From: a virus
IMG/VR virus record: IMGVR_UViG_3300029915_000146
Span: 1 to 23,648 of that record
Reading direction: 5' to 3' (one strand)
DNA length: 23,648 nucleotides
Shown here: positions 12,724-21,265 of the stretch, one piece after another
Position numbering within the stretch: the stretch's first letter is position 1
Layout of the letters: each line of letters opens with the position of its first letter
Notes under the pieces: generated by a model
Told to the model about the DNA's origin: nothing
What the model saw: only the letters and a program-made list of their open reading frames with translations
Databases searched by the model: none
Program-made: the position numbers and the translations under genes

Positions 12724-13013
12724 GTCCCGAATGCCCGACGCCTGGGCCGACCCTTACGGGTGGAACCGCTACGACTGGCCGTATTGGCCGGTGGAAGCAA
12801 CTCTTGACCGGCAAGGACAACCAGACGATGGATCTGGGTCGGGTGAGTTGGGTATGCAGTTTCCTGGCAGTCATCGCCCATGAGTCCTACCAACTCTGGA
12901 AGGGAGCCGGCAGCAGTCTGCGCGATTTAGCCTTGGCCCTGGCGGCTGTGGCAGCTGCGCATGGCGCTGCCCTGGGGTTCAAAGGCAAAACCGAACCCGG
13001 GGGTGACCAGTGA
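12720..13013 (+). CDS. Small membrane protein, candidate holin
   Basis: The 97-aa protein starts at a GTG overlapping the previous stop (GTGA). A polar N-terminus with LLTGKDNQTMDLGR (28-41) precedes two hydrophobic stretches, about 42-58 (VSWVCSFLAVIAH) and 67-88 (LRDLALALAAVAAAHGAALG). The tail is KGKTEPGGDQ. A DNQT-D-GR segment before two membrane spans and a TEP tail is a layout I recall from small phage membrane proteins of lysis cassettes. A holin role fits its position but is not proven. A baseplate or head function is less likely. Confidence 0.55.
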   Translation: MSPECPTPGPTLTGGTATTGRIGRWKQLLTGKDNQTMDLGRVSWVCSFLAVIAHESYQLWKGAGSSLRDLALALAAVAAAHGAALGFKGKTEPGGDQ

Positions 13014-13603
13014 ACCTCAAATGGCTTGGGATCATCCCTCTCGCCCTTGCCTGCCTCTGGCTCGGACTCGACGTGAAGTCCTGCCGCGTCCAGAAGCAGA
13101 CGGCCGCAGTGGTGGTCCAGGCCGATCAGCAGCACCAGGCCGCCGTGGCCGACGCATCGAAGGGGGCCACGTATGACGCTCAAGCCTCAACCCAGGCCGC
13201 CACGGTCAGAACTGACGCCGTCACGGTGGCCCAGTTGCGAGCGGAAGTGGCGCGGCTGCGCGCGGCCCTCCCTCGTGCTCCTCAGCCTGCGCCTGCCCCC
13301 AACGATCCGCCGGCCCAACCTGTGGGTCCTTCTGTGGATCTGGCTCCTCTGGTGGCCAAGCAGGATGAGCTCATTCAGGGACTATCCAAGGAAAATGCTG
13401 ACCTCAAAACCCAGGTGGTGGATCTGACCGGTGCCCGCGACTCTTGGAAACAGGCCTACAACGACAGCGCCAAAGAGGCGGTCCTGCGCCAGATCGCCCT
13501 CGAGGCCCAGGTCTCGGCCGTTAAGGCCTCCCGCTGGCAGGGGCGCATTGAGGGCTTCGCCATCGGCCTGGCGTCGGGCTACGTGGCCGGGAAGGTCTTC
13601 TGA
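13010..13603 (+). CDS. Membrane-anchored coiled-coil protein, spanin-like
   Basis: The 197-aa protein has an N-terminal membrane anchor (LGIIPLALACLWLGLDV, 6-22). Long Ala/Gln/Val helices (about 28-90), a Pro-rich break (90-110) and another coiled coil (115-175) follow. The end is RIEGFAIGLASGYVAGKVF. The topology of one N-terminal transmembrane helix and a periplasmic coiled coil fits an inner-membrane spanin (Rz). No separate or embedded lipoprotein partner was found. It starts at GTG overlapping the previous stop. A tape-like structural role is less likely given the lysis neighbours. Confidence 0.6.
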   Translation: MNLKWLGIIPLALACLWLGLDVKSCRVQKQTAAVVVQADQQHQAAVADASKGATYDAQASTQAATVRTDAVTVAQLRAEVARLRAALPRAPQPAPAPNDPPAQPVGPSVDLAPLVAKQDELIQGLSKENADLKTQVVDLTGARDSWKQAYNDSAKEAVLRQIALEAQVSAVKASRWQGRIEGFAIGLASGYVAGKVF

Positions 13604-13854
13604 TGACCACATGGACGGTTGCCGACTGGCTGATGCTCACCTTTTTCATGGCTGGAGCTATCGGCGTTGTGCTCCGTTCTCAGCATGCCCTGATCACGGG
13701 CCTCCTCAGAGATAAGTGGCAGGAACACGAGAAGCGCATCAGTGCCACCGAGGAGCGTCAAAACGAGTCCGACGAGGACATGCATGTGATCGATCTCCGC
13801 CTCACGAAGGTGGAGACCGTCTGCACGATGCGAACCCAGGAGCGAAACCCATGA
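13603..13854 (+). CDS. Small single-span membrane/coiled-coil protein
   Basis: The 83-aa protein has one hydrophobic helix at about residues 7-24 (ADWLMLTFFMAGAIGVVL) followed by a charged coiled coil (KWQEHEKRISATEERQNESD). It starts on the previous stop as TGATG. It may be a holin or antiholin-type partner, since one span plus a charged helix is common among these. The function is inferred from position only. Confidence 0.6.
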   Translation: MTTWTVADWLMLTFFMAGAIGVVLRSQHALITGLLRDKWQEHEKRISATEERQNESDEDMHVIDLRLTKVETVCTMRTQERNP

Positions 13855-14117
13855 CCACAGTAGGAGCCAAAGTGACCACCACCGCGAAAGTTGTTCCCGT
13901 CGCCACGCCGGCCGCTGCGTCGGTTGTGGCTACCCAGGTGAATACTCCGGCTGATCACCCCGCCGTGACCGTCTCGGTCACCGGCGCCATGCAGGTGCAG
14001 ACCGTCTCCGGCGTGCAGTTCGCCAAGCCGGGGGACTACGTCCTTCCCGACGGCAACGGCGGCTTCAAGGTGGTGCCGCTGGCCTTCTACCAACTGCAAT
14101 ACAAGGTCGTGGGCTAA
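13851..14117 (+). CDS. 88-aa hypothetical protein before portal
   Basis: A Thr/Val/Ala-rich N-terminal half (VTTTAKVVPVATPAAASVVA) is followed by KPGDYVLPDGNGGFKVVPLA, which looks like a small beta domain. The start overlaps the previous stop (ATGA), and the portal start follows 3 nt after its stop. A minor structural protein is possible. I do not recognise the family. Confidence 0.6.
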   Translation: MTTVGAKVTTTAKVVPVATPAAASVVATQVNTPADHPAVTVSVTGAMQVQTVSGVQFAKPGDYVLPDGNGGFKVVPLAFYQLQYKVVG

Positions 14118-14120
14118 CCC

Positions 14121-16322
14121 ATGGGCAAACTCATCCGCCATGCCAAAGGCCTTCTCGGCTTGCTCGAGAAGGTCGAGGTGTCGGATGAGGACCGTGAATT
14201 CATCACTGACGTGCGCAAGAAATATGACCTGGTGGTGGAGGCCGAGAAGGAGCAGCGTACCAAGGAGCTGGCTGACCTGATGTTCTGCGACCCGGCCCGG
14301 CAGTGGCCGGATGTCATCCGGACCCAGCGCGAGGCCGAGGACCGCCCCTGTCTGTCGGAAGACCAGATTGGGCCGTTCATCGCTGAGGTGTGCAACCAGC
14401 AGCGCCAGAACCGGCCCATGCCGATGGTGAGCCCGGTGGCCGACGGCGCCGACGAAGATGTCGCCGAGGTCTACCAGGGCATGATCCGGCACATCCAGGC
14501 CGAATCCAACGGCGACACCGCCCGCGATACGGCTTTTGAATCCATGACCCGTTGCGGCCGAGGTTTCTACCGCCTCTACACCGACTACGAGGACCCGAGG
14601 TCCTTCAACCAGGTCATCAAATACGCTCGGATCCCGAACCACTTCATGGTGTTCTTCGATCCCTCCAGCCAGGAGCCGGACGGGTCAGACGCCCAGTGGT
14701 GCATCCTCGAGGAGGATTTCACCCGGGATCGGTTTGAAGAGACCTTCCCCAACGCGGAGCTCAGCACCCTCGGGACCGAGGCGTGGGAGTCCGTGGGGGA
14801 CGCCGCTCCGGGCTGGATGAGCAAGGACGGCGAGTCCATCCGCGTGGTGGAGATCTACTACGTCAAGTGGAAGCACGTCACCATCTGCCTGTTGGATGAT
14901 GGCAAGACCTGTGAGGAGGAGCAAGTCCCCAAAGGCAAGAAGGTCAAGGACCGGCGCCCCAGCCAGGTGCCCACCATCAAGTGGGCCAAACTCACGGCCG
15001 CCGAGGTATTGGACCGGAAAGACGTGATCGGAACACACATCCCTGTCCTCCCGGTGCTGGGCAAGGAGCTGAACATCAACGGCGAGCGCAGCTGGGCCGG
15101 CATGGTCCGGGCTCTGAAGGACCCGCAGATGCGGCTGAACTTCTTCCTCAGCGCACAGGCCGAGATCATCGCCCTGGCCCCGCGGGTGCCCTACATCGGG
15201 CCCGTTGGTTTCATGGGCAACCGCCGCAAAGAATGGGAGCAGGCCAACAAGCGTTCCATGGCTGCCCTCGAATACGAGGTGGTGGCCGTGGATGGCAAGC
15301 CCATGCCGGCGCCCAGCCGGGACATGTCCGAGCCGCCCATCCGGGCCATCACCGAGGCCTACCAAGGCGCGATGAACAGTCTGAAGTCGGTATCTGGCAT
15401 GTATAACCCCACAAGGGGCAATGCCGAGCACGATCTCTCTGGCGTCGCTACCAAGGCCCTCATCGGCCAGGGCGACTTGGTCAACTTCCACCTGACGGAC
15501 AACCTGACCCGGACCATCCTCCAGGAGTGTCGGATTCTGGTGGAGTGGATCCCGCTGGTCTATGACACCGAGCGAGTGGTCCAGGTTGTCAAAGACGAGG
15601 GGACCCAAGAGACCGTGACCATCAACCAGGACCCGGAGAGCGGCGACCGCTACTCCTCCGAGACTAAGAAGGCCCTGGATGTCACCAGCGGCAAGTTTGC
15701 GGTGACCATCAACGCCGGCCCGAACTACGCCACCAAACGCATCGAGAACCTGCACGTCATGCTGTCCATGCTGGCGCAGATCCCCAACATGGGCCCGCTG
15801 GCCGGTGATCTGGTCGTGTCCCAGATGGACACCCCCATCGCCAAGAAGATCGCCGAGCGCCTGCATATGGGCCTGCCACCAGCAGTCCTGCAGGCCGAGG
15901 CCGCCGAGGCGAACGGGAAGAAGCAAGATCCGCAGGTGGCCGGTCTGATGACCCACGTGCAGCAGCAGCAGCAGCTCATTCAGAACCTGACCCAGAACCT
16001 GAGCCAGATGCAAATCAAACTTGAGTCCAAGACCCTCGAGAACGCGACCAAGATCCAGACCGCGCTGATCAGCGCCCGGGCCGGGATCATTGAGGCCCGC
16101 GAGCGCGCCGAAATGGAGCGCCAGGACTCCGTGATGACCGCGGCCTTCGACCAGGCCCTCACGCACATCGACCGTCAATACGACCTGCTCCAGAACGCGC
16201 AGCAGGCCGCGTTGACCCCCCCTCAGCCGCAAGGCGGACCAGCTGGCAATGGTGCCGGTGGGGCGCCCCAGGCCCAACCCGCTGGCGTCCCCGCCGGTAA
16301 TGGAGCACCAAATGGACAGTGA
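14121..16322 (+). CDS. P22-type portal protein
   Basis: The 733-aa protein is close to P22 gp1 (725 aa) in length. Early motifs include RQWPDVIRTQREAEDRPCLS and FIAEVCNQQRQNRP, then a RCGRGFYRLYTDYED core and FDPSSQEPDGSDAQWC. An alpha-helical barrel segment (about residues 605-680, rich in Gln/Lys/Glu) and a Gly/Pro/Asn-rich disordered tail follow. It forms the dodecameric ring at one vertex for DNA entry and tail attachment and works with TerL and the scaffold. There is no clear ribosome site; ATG 14121 follows the upstream stop by 3 nt. The end overlaps the scaffold start by 11 bases. Confidence 0.92.
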   Translation: MGKLIRHAKGLLGLLEKVEVSDEDREFITDVRKKYDLVVEAEKEQRTKELADLMFCDPARQWPDVIRTQREAEDRPCLSEDQIGPFIAEVCNQQRQNRPMPMVSPVADGADEDVAEVYQGMIRHIQAESNGDTARDTAFESMTRCGRGFYRLYTDYEDPRSFNQVIKYARIPNHFMVFFDPSSQEPDGSDAQWCILEEDFTRDRFEETFPNAELSTLGTEAWESVGDAAPGWMSKDGESIRVVEIYYVKWKHVTICLLDDGKTCEEEQVPKGKKVKDRRPSQVPTIKWAKLTAAEVLDRKDVIGTHIPVLPVLGKELNINGERSWAGMVRALKDPQMRLNFFLSAQAEIIALAPRVPYIGPVGFMGNRRKEWEQANKRSMAALEYEVVAVDGKPMPAPSRDMSEPPIRAITEAYQGAMNSLKSVSGMYNPTRGNAEHDLSGVATKALIGQGDLVNFHLTDNLTRTILQECRILVEWIPLVYDTERVVQVVKDEGTQETVTINQDPESGDRYSSETKKALDVTSGKFAVTINAGPNYATKRIENLHVMLSMLAQIPNMGPLAGDLVVSQMDTPIAKKIAERLHMGLPPAVLQAEAAEANGKKQDPQVAGLMTHVQQQQQLIQNLTQNLSQMQIKLESKTLENATKIQTALISARAGIIEARERAEMERQDSVMTAAFDQALTHIDRQYDLLQNAQQAALTPPQPQGGPAGNGAGGAPQAQPAGVPAGNGAPNGQ

Positions 16323-17118
16323 TCTGTACGAAGACATCGACAGCACCGAAAACGGCACCACCGGCGCACCCGACCCTTTCAAGACGGCGGAAGATCTCGC
16401 TGTCGAGGTCGAGGCCGCGGCCACCGAGACCACTGAGGAAGGCACTGCCACCGAGACGGCGGATCAGTCCCCCGAGGAAAAGGCCGAGGCCGAGGAGCAC
16501 AAAAAGAAGACCGGAAGCCAGCGTGCACGTGAGCGGGCTGAGCGGCTGGAGCGCGAGAACCAGGCCCTGCGCGATGCGCTGGCCCGGGGACAGGGCGCGC
16601 CGGCAACGACCCCCGAAACCGATACGCCCGCGAGCAAGCCCGACCCCAACGACCCCAAGTGGGAGTCTCACGCGGAGTACGAGGAGGCCCGGATTGCCCA
16701 TGAGGTGGACCGGCGAATCAGCGAGCGCGAGCAGCGCACCCGGGCCCAGGCCGAACAGGAGACCTGGAAACAGCGCGAAGAAGCCACGGCCGCGAAGTAT
16801 GAGGACTACCAGGAGGTGTTCCAGGACTTCATTGCCCTGCGCCCCTCCGACACCCTCAAGCAAGCCATCCTCAAGATCGAGGTCGGCCCCGAGATCGTTT
16901 ACTTTCTGGGCAACAACGCCACAGAGCTTCGGCGCCTGAACGCGCTGGATCCGGTGGGCCAGGTCCTGGAAATCGGAGAGCTGCGCGCCCGATTCAAGAC
17001 CCCTCCCCCCAAGACGGAAAAGAAGACAACCCAGGCGCCTCCGCCTGTCAAGCCCCTGTCCGGCGCCACGAAGCCCGTGGTCAACAAGGACAGCACGGCG
17101 GACTACGAACAGTACTGA
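16312..17118 (+). CDS. Scaffolding protein
   Basis: The 268-aa protein lies between portal and coat, as scaffold gp8 does in P22 (303 aa). It is acidic and disordered over residues 1-65 (rich in Glu, Ala, Thr), then a coiled coil (GSQRARERAERLERENQALR at about 68-87). More charged helices (130-180) follow, then a compact C-terminal part and a Pro/Lys tail that ends ADYEQY. It would guide coat assembly inside the prohead and then leave. The start at 16312 is chosen for GGAG 6 nt upstream; ATG 16300 is an alternative. The assignment rests on position and composition. Confidence 0.8.
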   Translation: MDSDLYEDIDSTENGTTGAPDPFKTAEDLAVEVEAAATETTEEGTATETADQSPEEKAEAEEHKKKTGSQRARERAERLERENQALRDALARGQGAPATTPETDTPASKPDPNDPKWESHAEYEEARIAHEVDRRISEREQRTRAQAEQETWKQREEATAAKYEDYQEVFQDFIALRPSDTLKQAILKIEVGPEIVYFLGNNATELRRLNALDPVGQVLEIGELRARFKTPPPKTEKKTTQAPPPVKPLSGATKPVVNKDSTADYEQY

Positions 17119-17144
17119 GGCGCCACACCCAAAGGTGAGCCAAA

Positions 17145-18371
17145 ATGGCAACGCTCAACAATTTCAACAATATCGCCGACATCACCCCCGTGGCGATGGA
17201 CGTGCTGGAGAACATGCTCGTTCTCACCAAGCACGTCAACCGGGGGTATGACGACTCCTTCAAGCAGTCCGGCCGCATCGGCGACACCGCCAATATCCGC
17301 GTGCCCGGCTACTACACCTACCGGCGTGGTGCGGTGGCCAACCCCCAGGGCTACAACGACAGCTTCGTGCCCGTCACCCTGAACCAGGGCGGCGTGGACA
17401 TCAAGTTCACGTCGAAGGAGCTCCTGCTCAACGTGGACGACTTCAAGAAGAACGTCCTGGAACCGGCCATGGTACCCATCGCCACCGCCATCGACGGCGA
17501 CGGCGCGGCCCTCTTCACCACCCTGCCGGACGCCGCGGGTATCCCCGGCACCGCCCCCACCGACCTCTCCACTTTCCTTAACGCTGGCGCTCTCATGGCC
17601 GACTACGCCGTGCCCCTGGACTCCAACCGGGCCGCCCTGGTCAACAACTGGAGCCAGGCGTCCATGGTCAACGGGATGAAGACCCTCTTCAACCCGATCA
17701 AGGACATCAGCCGCCAGTACCAAGAAGGCAACATGGGAGAACTGGCCGCCGGGTTCAAGTTCTCCATGACCCAGCAGACCCCGATCTTCACCACGGGCGT
17801 CTTCGGCACCTCCACCCCGATCTTCCAGAGCATCGGCGCGGGCCTGAACACCATCAACGTCTCTGGCATGGCCTCCGGAGCCTCGACCTGGAACAAGGGT
17901 GACATCGTCACCATCGCCGGCGTCTACAACGTCAACCCCACCACCAAGGCCACCACTGGCCAGCTCAAGCAGTTCGTGGTGACCGCGACCACCACTGACA
18001 CCAGCGGCACCTTCCTGGGCCTGCCGATCTACCCCGCCATGGTCACCAGCGGCCCGCTGCAGAACGTCACCGCGCTACCGGTGCAGGGTGCCCTGGTCTA
18101 CTTCTGGGGTGCGAACAACAACACCATGAGCGGTAAGGTCTCCCCGACCAACTGCGTGTTCCATCGGGACGCGTTCCTTTTGGCGTGCGCCGACCTGCCC
18201 AAGGTGGGGCCCTCCGAGCTGTGCACCCGCATCCGCCACAAGCGGCTCAATTTCACGATGCGGATGATCAAGTTCTACGACGGCATCAGCGACCAGCAGA
18301 TCTACCGTCTCGACGTCCTGTACGGGTGGGCCAAACTCCGCACGGGCTTTGCCATCCGCAATCAGGGCTAA
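17145..18371 (+). CDS. Major capsid protein, P22 coat (gp5) family
   Basis: The 408-aa protein shows the P22 coat order. An N-terminal arm with LENMLVLTKHVNRGYDDSF comes first, then the HK97-fold domains with DTANIRVPGYYTYRRG and FTSKELLLNVDDF. The inserted telokin-like I-domain contains KGDIVTIAGVYNVNPTTKAT (251-270), and the C-terminal part ends LRTGFAIRNQG. It forms the icosahedral shell around the scaffold. AAGGTGAG lies 5 nt before the ATG. The gene stands alone with a 26-nt upstream gap, as expected for a highly expressed product. Confidence 0.93.
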   Translation: MATLNNFNNIADITPVAMDVLENMLVLTKHVNRGYDDSFKQSGRIGDTANIRVPGYYTYRRGAVANPQGYNDSFVPVTLNQGGVDIKFTSKELLLNVDDFKKNVLEPAMVPIATAIDGDGAALFTTLPDAAGIPGTAPTDLSTFLNAGALMADYAVPLDSNRAALVNNWSQASMVNGMKTLFNPIKDISRQYQEGNMGELAAGFKFSMTQQTPIFTTGVFGTSTPIFQSIGAGLNTINVSGMASGASTWNKGDIVTIAGVYNVNPTTKATTGQLKQFVVTATTTDTSGTFLGLPIYPAMVTSGPLQNVTALPVQGALVYFWGANNNTMSGKVSPTNCVFHRDAFLLACADLPKVGPSELCTRIRHKRLNFTMRMIKFYDGISDQQIYRLDVLYGWAKLRTGFAIRNQG

Positions 18372-18383
18372 GGAGAAACCACC

Positions 18384-19730
18384 ATGACCAGCATCCCCTA
18401 CAACACCCAGAACACGGATCCTGCCGTTGTTGCGCAGCCGATCCTCGGCGTCAATACCGCTGATACCGTCGGATTCTATGGCAACCCGGGCGTAGCCCAG
18501 CAGGGTGGTTGCCTGCAGGCGGCCCCCATCATCGCGGTCGGAATGGGTTACATCACCCAGTTTGCCAGCCAGCAGTCCCCCTCTATCGTCGCGGCCAATA
18601 CTGTGGCCGAGCAGAGCATCACGGTCACCGGCGTGAATGCCACTGACCTGGTGTTCGTCAATAAGCCCACCACCCAGGCGGGGCTCCTGGTCCTGCAGCC
18701 TCGGGTGAGCGCGGCGAACACCGTCAAACTGGTGTTCGGCAACGACACTGCCTCCGGCATCACCCCCACCACCTCCGAGATCTACCAGGTCACCGCCGTG
18801 GCCAGCAACCTGCAGCTGTCGGCGACCCTCACGCCTGCGGCCGTGGCTGCTGCCAGTGTGGTCGAGCAGATCTTCACTGTGGTGGGCCTCACCCCCGGCA
18901 TGATCGTCCAGGTCAACAAACCCACCACCCAGGCCGGGCTTGGCATCGCCTCCGCCCGGGTCGTGGCCAACAACCAGTTGGGGATCACCTTCGTCAACCT
19001 CACCGCCGCCCCGATCACCCCGACCGCGGCCGAGGTCTACCAGGTCCTCGGCCTTCTGGGCCTCTCGGCCGTCGACCAGGTCATGGAATTCGGCGTCAAC
19101 GTCGGAACTCTCAGTGCCTGCGCCACTGTCACCACGGCGGAGCAGAGCGTCACGGTAAACGGGCTCCTGGCCACGGATATTGTGGTGGGGGTTTCCAAGC
19201 CCACCGCGCAGGCGGGTCTGGGTATCGCCGGCTACCGCGTGGTCTCGGCCAACACTCTCGGGATCACCTTCGTGAACCCGACCGCGAGCGGCATCACTCC
19301 CACGGGCTCCGAAGTCTACAATGTGACCATCCTCCGGCCTGCGCCGCTGGCTCCGTTCACGGTCCAGACCGCGCCCCTGATCCCCATCAGCGTCGCGGCC
19401 AACACCACCGCCGAGCAGACTTTCACCGTGCCGGGCCTCACCACCGGCACTCCGGTGATCGTGAACAAGCCCACCGCCACCCTCGGCATCTGCATCGCCG
19501 GGGCCCGGGTGAGCGCCACCAACACCCTGGCGATCAACTACGCCAATCTTACCGGCGCCGCCATCGTTCCGCCCGCCGAGGTCTACACCATCGCTGCCAG
19601 CAACAACGCGGCGATCTCCACCGGCAATTTCTTCAGCCAGGCGGTCTCCGGCCTGTTCAACGCTGCCATCAGCCTCTCCGGAGCACTCCGGGGGGCCCTG
19701 GTCAACCTCGGCCTCATCGCCGGCCAGTAG
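18384..19730 (+). CDS. Coat-adjacent protein with four repeated beta domains
   Basis: The 448-aa protein has a 65-residue N-terminal part, four homologous units of about 70 residues (near 70-138, 153-222, 247-316 and 337-404), and a short Ala/Ser/Gly C-terminus. Each unit follows the order AEQ-ITV-GL, VNKPT-QAGL, R-V-ANTL-ITFVN-TA, ITPT-SEVYQV. These look like small Ig-like or beta-sandwich domains, as in capsid decoration or fibre proteins. Unit 4 is the most divergent (ATLGI in place of QAGLGI). It follows coat by 12 nt with AAGGAGAAACCACC before the ATG. A head decoration role is the best inference; a distinct fibre is possible. Confidence 0.75.
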   Translation: MTSIPYNTQNTDPAVVAQPILGVNTADTVGFYGNPGVAQQGGCLQAAPIIAVGMGYITQFASQQSPSIVAANTVAEQSITVTGVNATDLVFVNKPTTQAGLLVLQPRVSAANTVKLVFGNDTASGITPTTSEIYQVTAVASNLQLSATLTPAAVAAASVVEQIFTVVGLTPGMIVQVNKPTTQAGLGIASARVVANNQLGITFVNLTAAPITPTAAEVYQVLGLLGLSAVDQVMEFGVNVGTLSACATVTTAEQSVTVNGLLATDIVVGVSKPTAQAGLGIAGYRVVSANTLGITFVNPTASGITPTGSEVYNVTILRPAPLAPFTVQTAPLIPISVAANTTAEQTFTVPGLTTGTPVIVNKPTATLGICIAGARVSATNTLAINYANLTGAAIVPPAEVYTIAASNNAAISTGNFFSQAVSGLFNAAISLSGALRGALVNLGLIAGQ

Positions 19731-19738
19731 TCCAACCC

Positions 19739-19766
19739 TGGGAGGGGTCCACCCGGGTCCCTCCCA
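19739..19766 (+). terminator. Stable intergenic hairpin, weak terminator candidate
   Basis: TGGGAGGG (19739-19746) pairs with CCCTCCCA (19759-19766) over 8 bp, and the loop holds a further ACCCGGGT self-complement. Only TTTCG follows, so termination would be partial. It marks the boundary between the highly expressed coat region and the tail genes and may protect or attenuate the upstream mRNA. Confidence 0.5.
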
Positions 19767-19779
19767 TTTCGAGGCCACC

Positions 19780-20055
19780 ATGAGCATCTACGGCTACACC
19801 TACCCGATCACCATGTACCGGACGGATGGCTACTCCCAGGTCTGCAACCAGGACTCGGACGTGGCCAACCTGCCCACCCCCCAGGGCTCATCCTGGGCCT
19901 CCCAGCCCTGGATCCCCTCCAACTTCAACAGCGGCAACTTCCAGGGCGATTACGCCACGCTGCAGGCCACGGCCGAGGCGCAGGCGGCCCAGATCACCGC
20001 CCTGCAGGCTGAGATTATTTCGGCCAACCAAGCACTCACCGGCACTGGCCTGTGA
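19780..20055 (+). CDS. 91-aa virion-region protein, function unknown
   Basis: Residues 1-60 are Tyr/Asn/Ser/Trp rich (MSIYGYTYPITMYRTDGYSQ, SSWASQPWIPSNFNS). Residues 61-91 form a short coiled coil (ATLQATAEAQAAQITALQAE). GAGG lies 5 nt upstream and the stop overlaps the next start (GTGA). The composition suggests a small structural protein of head completion or tail, but I do not recognise the family. Confidence 0.65.
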   Translation: MSIYGYTYPITMYRTDGYSQVCNQDSDVANLPTPQGSSWASQPWIPSNFNSGNFQGDYATLQATAEAQAAQITALQAEIISANQALTGTGL

Positions 20056-20342
20056 GCGATTACCCCCGGTGGGTTTTCCACGCCTCTGAACCCTCCCGCA
20101 TTGTGCGATCGCTGGAGGAGCGGGAGGGGCTTGGCCCCGAGTGGCACCACCACCCCGTGAGCGACCATGAGGCGACCCATCCTCATGACCCGCTCCGGGT
20201 CATGAGGTCCGGGCCCGACCAAGGCGAAGACCAGATCAGCAAGACCGAACACCCTCACGCCCACCAGGCCTTCCACGCCATTCCCAAGCCGACCAGAGGC
20301 CCCCGCAAGATCAACCGCAGCCGCCCGAAGGATGAGAAATGA
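20052..20342 (+). CDS. 96-aa His-rich phage protein
   Basis: It starts at GTG within GTGA overlapping the previous stop. The beginning SDYPRWVFHASEPSRIVRSL and EERE-LGPEW are typical of a recurrent small family in phage structural regions (recalled, uncharacterised). The later half is rich in His, Pro and basic residues and probably disordered. The stop overlaps the gp4-like start as ATGA. The role in the virion is unknown. Confidence 0.7.
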   Translation: MSDYPRWVFHASEPSRIVRSLEEREGLGPEWHHHPVSDHEATHPHDPLRVMRSGPDQGEDQISKTEHPHAHQAFHAIPKPTRGPRKINRSRPKDEK

Positions 20343-21094
20343 CTGCCGTCCTCGACATGATCACAGACGCCCTGATCGAGATCGGGGTGGTCGATCCTGG
20401 GAACCCAGTGGATCCCGGCATGGCTACCCACGCCCTCCGCGTTTTGAACCGGATGCTGGACCAGTGGAGCATCCAGGAGCTGCTGGTGTACGGGGAAATC
20501 CCGACCACCTATCCCCTGACGCCGAACTACCAGGCCTACACCATGGGCCCCGGGACGCCCCCGGCCGGCGCGCTGAACATCGCAGATCTGCGCCCGGTCA
20601 AGATCACCCGGGCCTCCGTGCTGCTGACGACGAACAACCCGCTCCCCATCGAGATCCCCATTGACCTCATCGAGACGGCCCAGGAGTGGCAGAACATCAC
20701 CATCAAGCAGACGCCCAGCACCTGGCCCTTAGCTGTTTGGCCGGATCGGCAGATGCCGATGGAAACCCTCTGGTGCTGGCCGCTGCCCACCGGGCCTTGC
20801 TCGCTGATCCTCTACACCTGGAACCAGATCAACCAGTTTGCATCGGTGCAGGCGACGGTCCTGCTACCCCAGGGCTACGAGGCGGCCATCGTCCCCAACC
20901 TGTCCTGCCTCCTGGCGCCGTCCTATGGGAAGACGCCAGATCCGCTCACGCTAGACCAGGCCGGGGCGGGTAAGCGCCACCTGGCCGGCATCAACCATAC
21001 CCCCACCTTCATCGGTGTGGATAACGCCCTATTGGGCAACAACGCAGGCTACGCCTTGGCCATCAAGAGCCGGGGCTTGGTCGTAGACGCTTAG
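20339..21094 (+). CDS. P22 gp4-like tail accessory factor (head-tail connector)
   Basis: The 251-aa protein starts MTAVLDMITDALIEIGVVDP and continues RVLNRMLDQWSIQELLVYGE, the helical opening of the P22 gp4 family, although P22 gp4 itself is shorter (about 166 aa). The longer C-terminus (PTGPCSLILYTWNQINQF, then QGYEAAIVPNLSCLLAPSYG) is seen in related podoviruses. It would bind beneath the portal ring to close the packaged head and take up the tail. GAAGGATGAGAA precedes the ATG, which overlaps the previous stop. It lies between coat and gp10, as in P22. Confidence 0.82.
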   Translation: MTAVLDMITDALIEIGVVDPGNPVDPGMATHALRVLNRMLDQWSIQELLVYGEIPTTYPLTPNYQAYTMGPGTPPAGALNIADLRPVKITRASVLLTTNNPLPIEIPIDLIETAQEWQNITIKQTPSTWPLAVWPDRQMPMETLWCWPLPTGPCSLILYTWNQINQFASVQATVLLPQGYEAAIVPNLSCLLAPSYGKTPDPLTLDQAGAGKRHLAGINHTPTFIGVDNALLGNNAGYALAIKSRGLVVDA

Positions 21095-21102
21095 GAGGCG
21101 CC

Positions 21103-21264
21103 GTGAAGAAAGAGAAAGGCATCCCCAAGAACGCTCCCGCAGCCGCGAAGGCCGAGGACAAGCGCATCGACAAGAAGCGCGGTCTGAAGGAAGGCTCCAA
21201 GGCCGACCTGAAGCAGGACAAGAAGACCATGGCGAAGTTCAGCAGCAAGTACGACCGGAGTTAG
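21103..21264 (+). CDS. 53-aa lysine-rich small protein (GTG start)
   Basis: AGGAGG lies 4 nt before a GTG. The product begins MKKEKGIPKNAPAAAKAEDK, contains LKEGSKADLKQDKK and ends SSKYDRS. About a third of its residues are Lys or Arg. The gene fills the gap between the gp4-like and gp10-like genes, whose ATG follows 1 nt after its stop. I recall similar tiny KEGSKAD-type proteins in other podovirus tail regions. It may bind DNA or be a virion-internal peptide; this is unknown. Confidence 0.7.
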   Translation: MKKEKGIPKNAPAAAKAEDKRIDKKRGLKEGSKADLKQDKKTMAKFSSKYDRS

Positions 21265-21265
21265 A

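Noticed and set aside
14685-16451. Minus-strand open frame of 588 codons opposite the portal gene
   Set aside because: The portal protein on the plus strand is clearly real. The antisense product is a low-complexity Leu/Gly/Val/His shadow with no motif.
18075-19787. Long minus-strand open frame of 570 codons
   Set aside because: It is antisense to coat and the repeated-domain gene, is Gly/Asp/His rich in a way typical of GC-rich shadow frames, and has no domain. The plus-strand genes explain the region fully.
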